DNA from: Craterostigma plantagineum
Lineage: Eukaryota > Streptophyta > Magnoliopsida > Lamiales > Linderniaceae
DNA: 64,000 bases
Assembly: GCA_027422505.1 (NCBI GenBank)
Contig: JAPQWV010000299.1
Location: 620,001-684,000, forward strand
Direction of reading: 5' to 3'
The notes under the pieces were generated by a model. The model saw only the letters and a list, made by a program, of their open reading frames with translations. It was not told where the DNA came from and ran no database searches. Within the stretch, counting starts at the first letter, position 1. Every line of letters begins with the position of its first letter. Of this stretch, positions 10,566 through 21,226 are shown piece by piece. The position numbers and the translations under genes were made by a program.

Positions 10566-11494
10566 AAGTAGAAGAGCTCACTTGCGCAAACGAACGACTA
10601 ATTGCCTCAGAAGCGCTACTCAAACGTCTGATAAACAAGACCAAACAAAGTGAGACTAAGGTTAAGGAAACCACACTGGCCGTCAGTTCATGTGAAACAT
10701 CTCGTCTCTTGACAGCTGCACAATATGAACTGCTTACTAAGGAAAGCATCAGGCTGTACCGAAAGGTAAAAGAACTTGAAGAGCAACTTCACCTTAGAAA
10801 CAAAAACGCACGCATCTTATGCCAGTTGAACCAACCGGTGGAAACAGAATTCTACGACGCCCGGGAGGGAATCGGCTTGGCCAGCAATTGCGAACCAACG
10901 CCGATAATGGTTAAAAGGTATAACATGTGTAACACTACGTTCCTGCAAACAAGAAAGGGTGCTCCCTCACAGCTTATGCCATTTGTGAGATCATCCTCCG
11001 TTGTTCTTTCGGAAGAAAAGAGGGAACAGAACATTCATTGGGCGGAAATCACGTATGACTACACAGAACATGAAATTGCTTTCCGAGAAGCGCTTTCTTG
11101 CATCTATATCCCAGAGAAACTTCTGGTCATAGCAGAACTAGAACGAACACTAGAATTAGAGCGGAAGGCCTTCGCGAAGGAGCGAGATGATCTATTTAGC
11201 AAAATCTTTACACTAGAGCAATTTCACAATACGAACAATCCCTCTTCGTCGTGTCAAGTACCCGATTCTCAAACATATAAATGTAAGAGGACGGCGAAGA
11301 TGACTCCTGAAGCTGAAACTTGTTCAAACACTAACTCTCGTATTCCTATGGATACAGGGAATGTGAGTTCGACGTCTCTGGAAGGGAGTTCATTAGAAAT
11401 AGAGGAGAACCCGCTCTTCGATGACAAGAAGAAAGACCATCCTATACTCGTCTTTCCTCTTTATGTAATGAATCTCAATATCTTAAGGACGTAG
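10566..11494 (+). pseudogene. Inner Copia gag coiled-coil extension
   Basis: This continues gag after the TAA. About 60 residues of Lys/Glu/Leu-rich coiled coil (LYRKVKELEEQLHLR) lead to EFYDAREGIGL, matching the outer element, and then a Ser/Glu-rich region. The stretch 10709-11494 is open; 10566-10708 is read in the same sense upstream. A long coiled-coil gag extension is a recognised Sirevirus feature. Function unknown; in that lineage it is thought to bind host proteins. Confidence 0.75.
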
Positions 11495-13227
11495 ATAATT
11501 ATGTTACCAGAACTTATCTTCCTTTTACCAAGCTTATGTCTATGTGTTGCTGCAATGACTTTGTTCTCCCATGCTTTCATGAATATGAAACACATGAACA
11601 TTCAACACTTCGACCACGCAAGCGAATCTCCTCTGCGACACCTTTGCATTCTCCCATTTCGCCTAAACCTACGGTTAAGCGAAAACACCTTTCATCGTCA
11701 AAAGCAAAGTCACCTACTGCTCACAAGCAAAAGGCAACTAAGACCGAAGGACGAAAACAACAACAACATCCCTCACGCCAATTCATGCATAAGGCACCAT
11801 ACATGCAAGCACAAGTTAGGCAAATATGGGTTAGAAAAACCATAATCCCGCCTCATCAAACAAATCACGACGGGAAATCTAAATTAGATCTAGCGCAACC
11901 TGATTTAGACCCCAAATTTCCCGTTAAGCGCATGAAAATTTTACTTGTATCACAAGAAGGTCCCGTCCGTAAACGGGGACCCAACATTTGTTGATGATTG
12001 CAGGTCTGTCATGTGTGGTATCTAGATTCAGGTTGCACCACACACATGACGGGGAACAAGGAGCTGTTGAGCAACTTCTCCGAGCGCTATCTTGGAAGGG
12101 TCTCCTTCGGAAACAGTCAAATGGCGCCAATTCTCGGAACTGGGTGATCTCGTCCATTACAAACTGACGATCAAGGGCATCTCTTACGTCGAGGGTTTGA
12201 GCTACAATCTCTTCAGCATCGGTCGTTTCTGCGACAAAGGATACAAGGTTCTCTTCGAATCTGACATCTGCAGCATTATCGATGCCTCGGGACTGCCTCT
12301 TCTTTCTGGAACGCGCACGTCTCACCTCTACGTACTCAATCTTACGACCTCTCGACCAATATGTCTTCTCTCTCGTGCTGCACCCAAGTTGAACGATCTA
12401 TGGCACCGACGTCTCTCACATCTCAATTTCAAGACTCTCAATAAACTGCGCCAGAATAAGCTCGTCAACGGTCTACCTCAGCTGTCCTATCATAAGGAGC
12501 ATCTCTGCTCTGCCTGTGAATTGGGGAAGATGAAGCGCTCGTCTCACATCTCCAAGGAAACGCCGTCCTCTAAGCTCATTCTCGAACTCTTGCACATGGA
12601 TCTTTGTGGCCCGATGCCTACGGCTACACTCGGAGGAAGATGGTATATTCTTGTGATTGTCGACGACTTCTCGCGCTACACGTGGACGAAACTTGTTCGC
12701 ACAAAGGATGAAGTTCCTGACTTAATCATTGAATTTGTTGTTACATCCCAAACTCTTCATCAACAGAAGGTTCGGATTATCAGAACTGACAACGGAACTA
12801 GTTTAAGAACAAGAAGCTCAGTGATTTCTATGCCACTCAGGGCATCACCCAGCAGTTCTCAGCGGTGAAGACACCGGAACAGAATGGTGTCGTTGAGCGT
12901 AAGAATATGACACTAGTTGAAGCAGCTAGGACTCTCCTCATCCAATCCGGCCTTCCTCACTCTCTTTGGGGCGAAGCTATTCAAACGGCTTGCTACACGC
13001 AGAACCGGGCTTCCATCCACAAGAGATTCAACCGCACCCCATACGAGATGCTGAATAACCGTCGTATCCCGGATATATCTTATCTAAGGGTCTTCGGTTG
13101 CCGATGTTTTGTTGCCAATGATCGCCAACATCTTGGGAAGCTCGATCCAAAAGCACTTGAAGGCATCTTTATTGGATATTCGCTGAACTCAAAGGCATAC
13201 AGAGTCTATCTTAAGGAGAAACGATAA
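11495..13227 (+). pseudogene. Inner Copia protease and integrase, frameshifted
   Basis: The aspartic protease motif DSGCTTHMTGN begins at 12025 after VWYL, in a frame different from the integrase that follows. 12092-12868 encodes the pre-integrase zinc finger (WHRRLSHLNF ... CSAC) and the integrase core with the first two acidic residues (LLHMDLCGP, RTDNGT). A frameshift near 12800 separates them from the third (QNGVVERKN, in 12865-13227). 11495-12000 is a degenerate linker with no single open frame. The product would cleave the polyprotein and integrate cDNA; this copy cannot make it intact. Confidence 0.88.
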
Positions 13228-14234
13228 GTCATAGAGAGCACAAATGTCACCTTTGACGAAAGCGAAGGAGGCCACATGGCTTCTGCTCATATCAGTCCAG
13301 AACCAGGTCTTCTACAGTCGTTGACAAAAGGTCAACTTTCATCGACGGATACTTCCTCATCTGAGGGCAACTTTGGCAAACTGGATCTCGATCTGCTCTT
13401 CGAGTACTTCTATCCAGTCCCCAAGACTCCCGTCGCCACCACTCAACCTACCGCTGCAACCACCCCACCTACACCACCGGATATCGGCAATGATGTCGTC
13501 CTCCAAACTTGGATGATCTCAATCTCAACGAAGACGACATTTTACCCAACCCTGGAAACATTGCTGATCCTGATGCCGAACCCTCTCAATCTACTACAGT
13601 TGAGATCTCATCCTCGGACACCGGACTCCAATCTGATGAGCCTCCAATCGACACAAATGCAGCTAGCTCTTCACAGACTAATGTACCACTATGGGCTCGC
13701 TCTCATCCTACGGATCAGATTATTGGGGATCCCACATCCGGTGTTTCGACGCGTTCGGCTACGATGAATGAAAGCATGTTCGCTTGCTATATCAGTCAAG
13801 CCGAACCATCATGAGTAGCTGAAGCTCTCAACGATCCTGATTGGCTGATTGCAATGCAGGAGGAAATAAATCAGTTCGAACGTTTACAAGTTTGGGAACT
13901 CGTACCACGCCCACACAACAGATCCATTATCTGCACGAAGTGGATCTTCAAGAACAAAAAGGATGAAGACGGTGTTGTCATTCGCAATAAAGCAAGACTT
14001 GTGGCTAAGGGGTACAATCAACAAGAAGGCATCGACTACGATGAAACTTTCGCCCCCGTTGCCAGGATCGAAGCTATACGAATTTTTCTTGCCTTTGCTG
14101 CTCACAAGAACTTCAAAGTCTACCAAATGGATGTGAAGACTGTATTTCTGAATGGATTTCTCAAAGAAGAAGTGTACGTCCCCAAGACTCCGTCGCCAAA
14201 TACATCCATGACATCCTCGAGAAATATGGAATGA
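13228..14234 (+). pseudogene. Inner Copia linker and reverse transcriptase, catalytic core deleted
   Basis: 13228-13853 is a Pro/Thr/Ser-rich linker with stops. 13854-14234 encodes the start of the Copia reverse transcriptase ([22 protein letters not shown] ... [12 protein letters not shown]). At about 14180 it jumps from the LKEEVYV motif to sequence just before the RNase H connection ([12 protein letters not shown], read in another frame). Compared with the outer copy, roughly 110-120 residues are missing, including the YVDD active site. At the junction about 20 bp match 13417-13437, suggesting templated filler. Confidence 0.88.
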
Positions 14235-14972
14235 AGGATGCTAAGACTGTCGCTACACCTATGTCACCCTCTGGCCGACCCGACGCGGACCCATCTGGTG
14301 CTCCCGTCGACCAAACTGTCTATCGTGGGATAATAGGCTCTCTTCTGTACCTCACTGCTAGTCGACCGGATAATAGGAATCTGCGCTCGTTTTCAGGCTA
14401 CACCTAAGGAATCCCATTTCACTGCTGTCAAAAGGATTCTCCGCTATCTCAAAGGAACACCCAATCTGGGTTTGTGGTACCCCACTCGATCGGACTTCAA
14501 ACTGGTTGGATTCTCTGACTCGGATTACGCAGGATGCAAGATGGATCGGAAAAGCACCTCTGAAGCTGCACACTTCTTGGGCGGTAAACTCGTGAGTTGG
14601 TCTTCTCGAAAACAAAACTGTGTCTCAACTTCGTCGACGGAGGCAGAATATGTCGCCGCCGGTAGTTGTTGTTCACAGCTTTTGTGGATGAGAACCCAAC
14701 TACGAGATTTTAATTTTCATGTTGATAAAATTCCCATTTATTGTGACTCGAAGAGTGCGATTGCGATGACGAGTAATCCAGTACATCACTCGAGAACGAA
14801 ACACATAGATATTCGTCACCACTTCATCAAAGAACATGTCGAAAAAGGGACGATTGAATTGCACTACGTCACTACCGAAGATCAACTGGCCGACATTTAC
14901 ACAAAACCGTTGGATGTCAAACGATTTCAACACCTTATGACTATGTTGGGCATGTTGGATCTTCAGTTGTGA
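14235..14972 (+). pseudogene. Inner Copia connection and RNase H
   Basis: The RNase H domain is open from 14472 to the TGA ending at 14972, with the Copia acidic set SDSDYAGC, STEAEY, CDSKSAI and the tail RTKHIDIRHHFI. The connection upstream (GSLLYLTASRPD) is disrupted near 14370-14410. As an isolated domain it looks intact, but it has no start of its own. Confidence 0.85.
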
Positions 14973-17001
14973 TCAATCGACCCTACATGAACTTTGATAA
15001 AGTGTACATATTTCTCTTCACTTTACTCCATTTTCTATGTGTCTTCTGAATTATGTCTTTTAAGGGGGAGTTTTCGATTAAGGGGGAGTTTTTGCTCTTT
15101 TCTTTATTTAAAAAGGGAGTTTTCGATTAAGGGAAAGTTTCTGATTTTGCCTATTTAAAAAAATATATATTTTGGGTTGAAATTTTAAATTCTAGTCAAA
15201 CGGAGTCAAAATTGGACCAATTGAATTTTGGGTTGAAATTTTAAATTTTAGTCAAACGGAGTCAAAATTGGACCAATTGAACACCAATTGGACCCAATTT
15301 TGACCAAGCCCGCGAAATTCGGCTCAGGATCCAATTTTGACCAAGCCCGCGAATTTCGGCCCATTTACTCAAAATCTCGCATAAACAGTCACAAAACCCC
15401 CAAAACACTTAACTCTTTTCACAATCTTTCCAAATTCCCGAGAAAAATTCAAAAATTTTGCACCCTCCTCTTCGAAAATTTCTCAACCTCTCGCAATCGT
15501 CGTCTTCTTCAAATCCGCCTTCAAATCCGTTTTTCTGCATACTCCGTCGTCAAAATCAGCTTTTCGGTATGAATACATCGCAAATAAACCAATTCTCGTT
15601 CGTTTTACTCTGTATTTGCCCCGTTTTTTTTTAAATTTTTTTAGGTTTAAAATTAATTTTTCTCGGCTTTAATTCGGACGCATGTTAGGATTTTGGTGTT
15701 TAAAACCTCCAAATATGTATTGCCCGTCCAATTTCGAGTCGAATGAGTCCAGTCTATTGCATTTTGGTTAAGATTTGAGTGGTTCTAAGGCAAAAATCAT
15801 AGCGTCGTTTCGTATGTTTTCGCACAGTGTTCTTCACCGAGAAAATTTTTCAGAGAAAATACTTTAACGATAGATTTTCGCTGCTACAGTGAGTGAGGTC
15901 CCGCGAAAGTCTTATCCGAGAGATTTCTTACGATAAAATTTCACTGTCCCGCGAAAATTTTATCCGAGAAATTCCTTGCGTTAAAATTTCGCTGCTACGG
16001 TGAGGGAAGTCCCGCGAAAATTTTCATCCGAGAAATTTTTTTCCCTTACGTTAAAATTTTTTTTCTGCTACAGTGAAGTCATGCCCCGCGAAATTTTCAT
16101 ACACCTCACTTCATATTACATCTTTTCGCATCCTCACTATTTCGCAACTACAGTGACCCAAAACTTTCTCAATCCATAAACTTAAACTTAAATTCTTTCG
16201 CAGCTACAGTAGTTCAATAATATCTCAACCCTTACATGCATCATCTTTTCGCGGATCACGAAACTTTCTCAATCTGAGAAAATTATCAATCCGAGAAATT
16301 TCTTTTCACTTGTCAAACTGAGAAATTTCAACCCGAGAAATTTTATCACTTAAGCAGATTTTCTTCAAAGCTTTATCACTCCGCGAAACTTTCATATCTC
16401 TTGAGAAAATTCAAAACTTGCGAAATTTTTGCTAACTTGAAAACTTTTTTACTTGCGAAAATTTAATACCTTTTGAGAAAATATTTTAACCGCGAAAATT
16501 TTTGGATAACTTGTGCAATTCCATAACTTGCGAAAATTTTACTCTTCATGCGAAATTTTACACTGAATGAGAAAATTTTCTCTCGACTTGTCTATATGTG
16601 ATAATCACCGAAATTTTCCATTACATGCGAAAATTTTTGGATAACTTGTGAAATTCCTTAACTTGCGAAAATTTTCCCCTACATGCGAAATTCTACACCA
16701 AATGCGAATTTTTTTTCTCGGCTTGCTCATGTACCAAAATTTTCTCATATCACATGAACACTTCCAATCCTGAAAATTTTCTAAGTGGTTGGAAAAATTT
16801 CGTTTAAATTCCGAAAATTGTCGAAACTCGCCATCACATGACCATCATTCAATCTTAACAACGTTATTTCAAAAGAACTCCTAGTTAGCTAATTTTAATT
16901 TTATTTTATCTTTACGATTTTGGGCACTTTTATGTTTTGTTTTATTGTTTCACCCACGACTTACTTATATCCATATTCTCGCGACTTAGTCCGTACTAAT
17001 C
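14973..17001 (+). other. Inner Copia spacer after pol: PPT-like tracts and GCGAAAATTT motifs
   Basis: At 15061-15142 there are several PPT-like purine tracts (TAAGGGGGAGTTTT twice, then AAAAAGGGAGTTTT and AAGGGAAAGTTT); repeated PPTs are reported for Sireviruses. A ~67-bp segment (TTTTGGGTTGAAATTTTAAA...) is then repeated in tandem at about 15171 and 15226. From 15300 the sequence is dense in GCGAAAATTT/CCGAGAAATTT motifs; CCGCGAAA occurs at 15310, 15901, 15949, 16012, 16086, 16381 and 16490. I see no conserved ORF. Confidence 0.7.
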
Positions 17002-18202
17002 ATGCTACTATTACTGTCGAGCACGGATATGACTAACACAAACCAAGAAGCACTTGAAGCACTTGAGGCTGCAGCAATTCAATGGGACGTCGCTCGCATC
17101 GAGCTAAATACGCTGACATATGTTGCACCGATCGAGCAGGTCTTCCCAACAAGTCGATGGGCTGCCTTGATACCAAACAACCACATGGTAGACTTGAACA
17201 ACTTTAGGTGTGATGCCCCCATCATCATAGAGATCCTCAAAGGGCATCCCCTCCGACACGCCCTCACTCATGGCGAGCCAGAAGCGCAAGTCTATCTCCA
17301 GCAGTTCTGGCACACATTGCAGATTGCTGGACCACACTACCTAGCTTCAGCAATGTCCGCCGAAATCGATCAAGAAATAGTAGTCCTCACTCGCAAGATT
17401 GTCCAAGAAGCGGTTCAACTCCCTGTCTACTCACCTTACGAACCACTACCAACGCACGAACAACTCATCGAGGACATCGACAGATTGGGCTATCAACCTG
17501 AAAACAAGAAGAAGAAAGGCCCACTCGTTCTCAGCGAAGTCACCACACGCAACCTACCCCAACCCTGGCGAACACTGTACCTCCTACTGAACAAATGCAT
17601 GTCAGGGAAGCATGCTGGCCAGGACCGCGGGAACCACCAAATCCTTACCATCCTAACCGGCATCGCACGCAACCGCAAGTACAACTACGTTGGGATCATC
17701 TGGATGGATCTCGTCTCCATGATTCAAATGTCGCGATCGAGAAGTCGCCAAGGACGTCAAGAACCGCTTCGTACCTTACATGCGGTGGCTCCCAGTGCTC
17801 ATCAAACACTTCCGCCTGTTCTCCACCAGCATCCGCATCCGCCCGGCGAGTGAACACTTCATGATCCCCGTCGTCGAGAAGTTCGCCAAGAAAAACACTA
17901 CGGCGAAAGATCGGCACGCCATTATCATCCCGGACGAAGTACTTGCCTATGCCGACCAGACAAACCCGCACGTCCGAGAATATCGCGCCTCCACCGCTTC
18001 ATTCCGCGAGAGTCCCCGTCCACTATCCATTGTCCATACGGAGCAGACCAACCCCGCTGCTCCTAACCCCGGGACTAGCCAAAACACCACCACCACTTCT
18101 AAAATGTCATCAAGTCGCGCCGCATCCTCTTCCACCCGCGTACCGAAAAAACGGTCGCGCGAGGATGACGTAAGCCACACCACGGAGCGTCGATCAAAAT
18201 GA
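17002..18202 (+). pseudogene. Inner Copia post-pol protein, N-terminal domain, frameshifted
   Basis: The first ATG at 17002 (another at 17029) opens a frame to 17853, and after a shift near 17750 the reading continues in the frame open to 18202. It is clearly related to the outer element's product at 28535: LKGHPLRHALT, VYLQQFWHTL, PLPTHEQLIEDIDRLGY and LLNKCMSGKHAGQDRGN align with that copy. It sits where Sireviruses carry an 'env-like' gene, but I see no signal peptide or membrane segment, so I do not call it an envelope. Function unknown. The second half is Ser/Thr/Pro-rich with a basic KKRSRED cluster. Confidence 0.7.
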
Positions 18203-19374
18203 AAAAACGATCGACCTCCTCAGCCACAAACAAGAAGAGCCCAAACCATAGGTGCAGGAGGTGATGTGTTCACCTCCCGAGTAGAAGACGTGGCACATGG
18301 CTCAACCACGCAAACAACCCCACCAATCCACTTATCTTCCTCTCTACAGGAAGATACTTCATTCCACGAGGAGCTACGTATGCCATCAACATCCCACATG
18401 GAGATAGTCGATGTTGAAACAAGCAGTCCTCCGCCTCAGACTGCATCCTCTTCAATCACATCGAGTCTAGTACCCTCACTCCCCATAATTTCATATTTTT
18501 CTAGGACACATACACCTTCTACTGCACTACAGAGTCTTCGTGTTTCTGTCGGAACGCTCGATGATGTCTCTTTGACTGAGAGTCGAAGACCTAGCACGGC
18601 CAACATCACCACAACCGTGAGTCTAGACCATCATTCGTTTGAGTCTGTCTCATCGATAATGACAACGGGAAGTCTTAGTGACCCCGTCTTTTCCCGTCCT
18701 GTGCAAACGGGCGGCCGATCGGCTATCTTCTCCGATTCGGTGTCAGTTGGATTTCTTCGTGACTCCAACTTGTTAAACTTACCCCATTTCGTCACCGAGA
18801 CTGCGCTAGAGGCTCGTCTTTAAGAGTTTGCAAAGACTCTTGAGGCGTCCATCCTCAATAAAGTCTATGCGGGTCTCGATGCGTCGACCCGCGACAAAGG
18901 CAAAGGTGTGGCCCCGGAGACGCCACCACCAACGCAACATGTGGACGCAGAAGCTGTCTCTCCTCCATTTCCGCAAAGGAGCTTTTCTACATCCTCCGAG
19001 CCCGATTCGAATCAATGACGGAACTCGACGAGGAGGAACAGCAAATGAAGGCCATCATGACTCAGCCAATGACTTGTCGCGCTCAAGGCGAGTCTAGCGG
19101 GATCAGACGCGACGATCATGACGGTGATTATGATCGACGCGAGGGGTAGAATAGGCAGCAAGGCCAAACTCAAGGACTTGTGCAATCGATGCCGCCTTCC
19201 TCCTCTGCACCTGAAACGACGCCCGCGACTGAAACCACACACCCCACCAACCAAAAATCCCATCCTATTAACCCCGAGTCACTAGCCAAATCACCCACCG
19301 TCTCCGAAACTCTAATAGTCACATCGACATTAGAGACTACCACCACATCTTCTCCACCCACTCAGAACCTCTAA
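18203..19374 (+). pseudogene. Inner Copia post-pol low-complexity linker
   Basis: This Ser/Thr/Pro-rich coding-like sequence has an open stretch at 18266-18823 and short frames to 19374, broken by stops. It connects the two conserved parts of the post-pol protein. I see no recognisable domain. Confidence 0.5.
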
Positions 19375-19664
19375 CTGTCATATCGACATTAGAGGCCACC
19401 ACCACATCTACGCCACCCGACACCCAAATCATCCTCGCCAAAACCATCACATCAACCGAGCCCCCAGAGTCCCCACCACAACCATCCCCACAATCCACAA
19501 CCTCCTCCGACGCAACACCCTGTCATATCGACATTAGAGGCCACCACCACATCTACGCCACCCGACACCCAAATCATCCTCGCCAAAACCATCACATCAA
19601 CCGAGCCCCCAGAGTCCCCACCACAACCATCCCCACAATCCACAACCTCCTCCGACGCAACACC
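19375..19664. repeat. Tandem duplication, 2 x 145 bp, in post-pol linker
   Basis: Two essentially identical copies lie at 19375-19519 and 19520-19664, starting CTGTCATATCGACATTAGAG and made of Pro/Thr/Ser codons. 145 is not a multiple of three, so the duplication itself shifts the frame. A diverged partial copy precedes it at about 19320. Confidence 0.9.
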
Positions 19665-20826
19665 CTCGCCGCTTCACAGCTCTACCCCTCTCAATACCGA
19701 CCCCAACGTGGCTCCCGAGGACTTCTACTGCGCGCAGAACGAGCTCGAGGCCTACATCTTCAACGATGAATGGCTTTACACACCCGCCGACGCAGTAGCA
19801 GCCAGGAAATTGGTAGAGAATGCTCGACGTCTGCTAAAGGAAGCATCGCTTACGCTGATCAACACTGCAGACAACGAGAATGGGGAGGAGTACGACGCTG
19901 AACCCGCCGAGCTCGAGAACATCCTACAGTTTCAAGCGCAGCAAGCTGAGGCTCCTGCTGCTCAACCGGATGTGCCCACGGCGGATAAACCGGAAGCACC
20001 GTGGGAAAACAAGAAGATCACCGCACCATTCCAAGAAGAGATCAGGAAGAGGATCTGGCGGCGCAAGGAGCAGGTCATCACAGTCTTCGATGAATATGAG
20101 CTGATGAATATCCAAAACTGGAGCGAGGAGAAGAAGAAGCTCTACCGATGGAGCCTTCTTTGCCACAAGTGCACAAAGCGGACGCTGTCCGATGAGGAAA
20201 ACATCGCTCTTGAGATGAATCGAGCTCCCATCTGCAAAGTCACTGACATTCGCCAGGAGTCGAAAGGACGTGTCCACTATCCAGTGTTCACGGTAATGAG
20301 GCAGGATGAGAGCTACAGTGAAGTGAGCGAGGCGGACTTCAAGTTTCTGCGCCTGGGTGATCTGTACGTCATGCTGGAATCCATGAAGCAGTTCAGACTC
20401 ATCGTCAGAAGTTCTGGACATCTAGTACGGGCTGAACAGGTCACTATGGGCTACGTGGCTCTCAAGCGACACATGCTCCAACAGGTGAGATTCTTCGCCT
20501 CCCACGATCTGCAGATGGCGGTGGAGCACAACCTAAAGAAGGTGAACCTGACTCGCCCATCTTTCAAGAACGCGGACGACTATTGAGAGGGCGATGTGAT
20601 CGACGGAGATGATCCGGCGGTCGCCTACTCGAACTACAAGGGAAAGATGAGGCTACTGCGCTGCTCCGAAGTGGCAAAGTTCTCGGATGGGACACTCACC
20701 ATCATCCAAGACAAGCTCATGAGAATTTGCCGCATCCTTTCGGAAGAAGACCCACACTGCCGATCCAAATTCGCGAAGTTCATTGACGCTATAGCTGATC
20801 GAATCGTTCTTCGAATTCACCATTGA
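19665..20826 (+). pseudogene. Inner Copia post-pol protein, C-terminal domain
   Basis: 19708-20586 is open (292 codons) and 20596-20826 continues after a TGA at 20584-20586. It is related to the outer element's 30206-31490: PWENKKI, LKRHMLQQVRFFASHDLQMA and EVAKFSDGTLTII correspond to PWENIRI, MMRQVKYFAAHDLQMA and EIYKFCDGTLKVI. It looks soluble and charged. The domain is conserved between two distinct elements, so it was probably under selection; function unknown. Confidence 0.65.
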
Positions 20827-20910
20827 GTTCAAGCTAGGCTTTCGCGAAACTCACACTCGCTAATTCACCATCTCCACGCCCAAGATCCAAGACTCCCAAC
20901 AATTGACACA

Positions 20911-20920
20911 AAGGGGGAGA
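20911..20920 (+). other. Polypurine tract of inner Copia
   Basis: AAGGGGGAGA, one base before the right LTR, primes plus-strand DNA synthesis. It is identical to the outer element's PPT at 31491-31500. Confidence 0.9.
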
Positions 20921-20921
20921 T

Positions 20922-21221
20922 TGTTAGGATATTTAATAGATTGTGTCAATAGTTTAAGTCTTGGGTTATCTTTTGTAATTATCCTTTTAGCTTGGGCTTT
21001 GGACTAGATTGTAATTAATTACTCTTTAGTGTTTGGGCCTTAATATACCTAGGGTTAATGTGGTATATAAGGTTTTACCTTCACTATTTTTAAAGTTAAT
21101 CAAAGATCAAAAGGCTAACCCTACTTTTCACACAATACATACACTTGAAGGTGAGAACCTCTCCCCTTTCATCCCATTCAAGCCTCTTTGATTCCTTGTT
21201 TGGTGCAATTGGGACCAACAG
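20922..21221 (+). repeat. Right LTR of inner Copia
   Basis: 300 bp, TGTTAGG...CCAACA. It differs from the left LTR by about five substitutions and one inserted base, all in the last 80 bp. Confidence 0.93.
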
Positions 21222-21226
21222 AACCT
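21222..21226. repeat. Target-site duplication GAACC, right copy (inner Copia)
   Basis: Matches 5352-5356. The outer element's coding sequence resumes immediately after. Confidence 0.92.

Larger units (their letters stand above)
5357..21221 (+). mobile_element. Inner Sirevirus-like Copia LTR retrotransposon carrying 5S rDNA
   Basis: This insertion spans 15,865 bp with 299/300-bp LTRs, a tRNA-iMet primer site, a PPT and the GAACC target duplication. The order is LTR, PBS, 1.35-kb leader, 2.1-kb block of tandem 5S rDNA (minus strand), gag, PR-INT-RT-RNase H, long spacer, post-pol coding region, PPT, LTR. The two LTRs differ by about five substitutions and one 1-bp indel, so the insertion is fairly recent. 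Even so, gag, integrase and the post-pol region carry frameshifts, and the reverse transcriptase has lost its catalytic core. It was therefore probably already defective when mobilised, using enzymes supplied in trans. Without the 5S block it would be 13.8 kb. Confidence 0.93.

Noticed and set aside
11501..11994. Overlapping ORFs of 114 and 152 codons in the inner element
   Set aside because: They lie in the degenerate linker before protease, in competing frames, without motifs.
17002..20826. Retroviral envelope gene in the inner element
   Set aside because: The position fits the so-called env-like gene, but I see no signal peptide, transmembrane helix or glycoprotein pattern.
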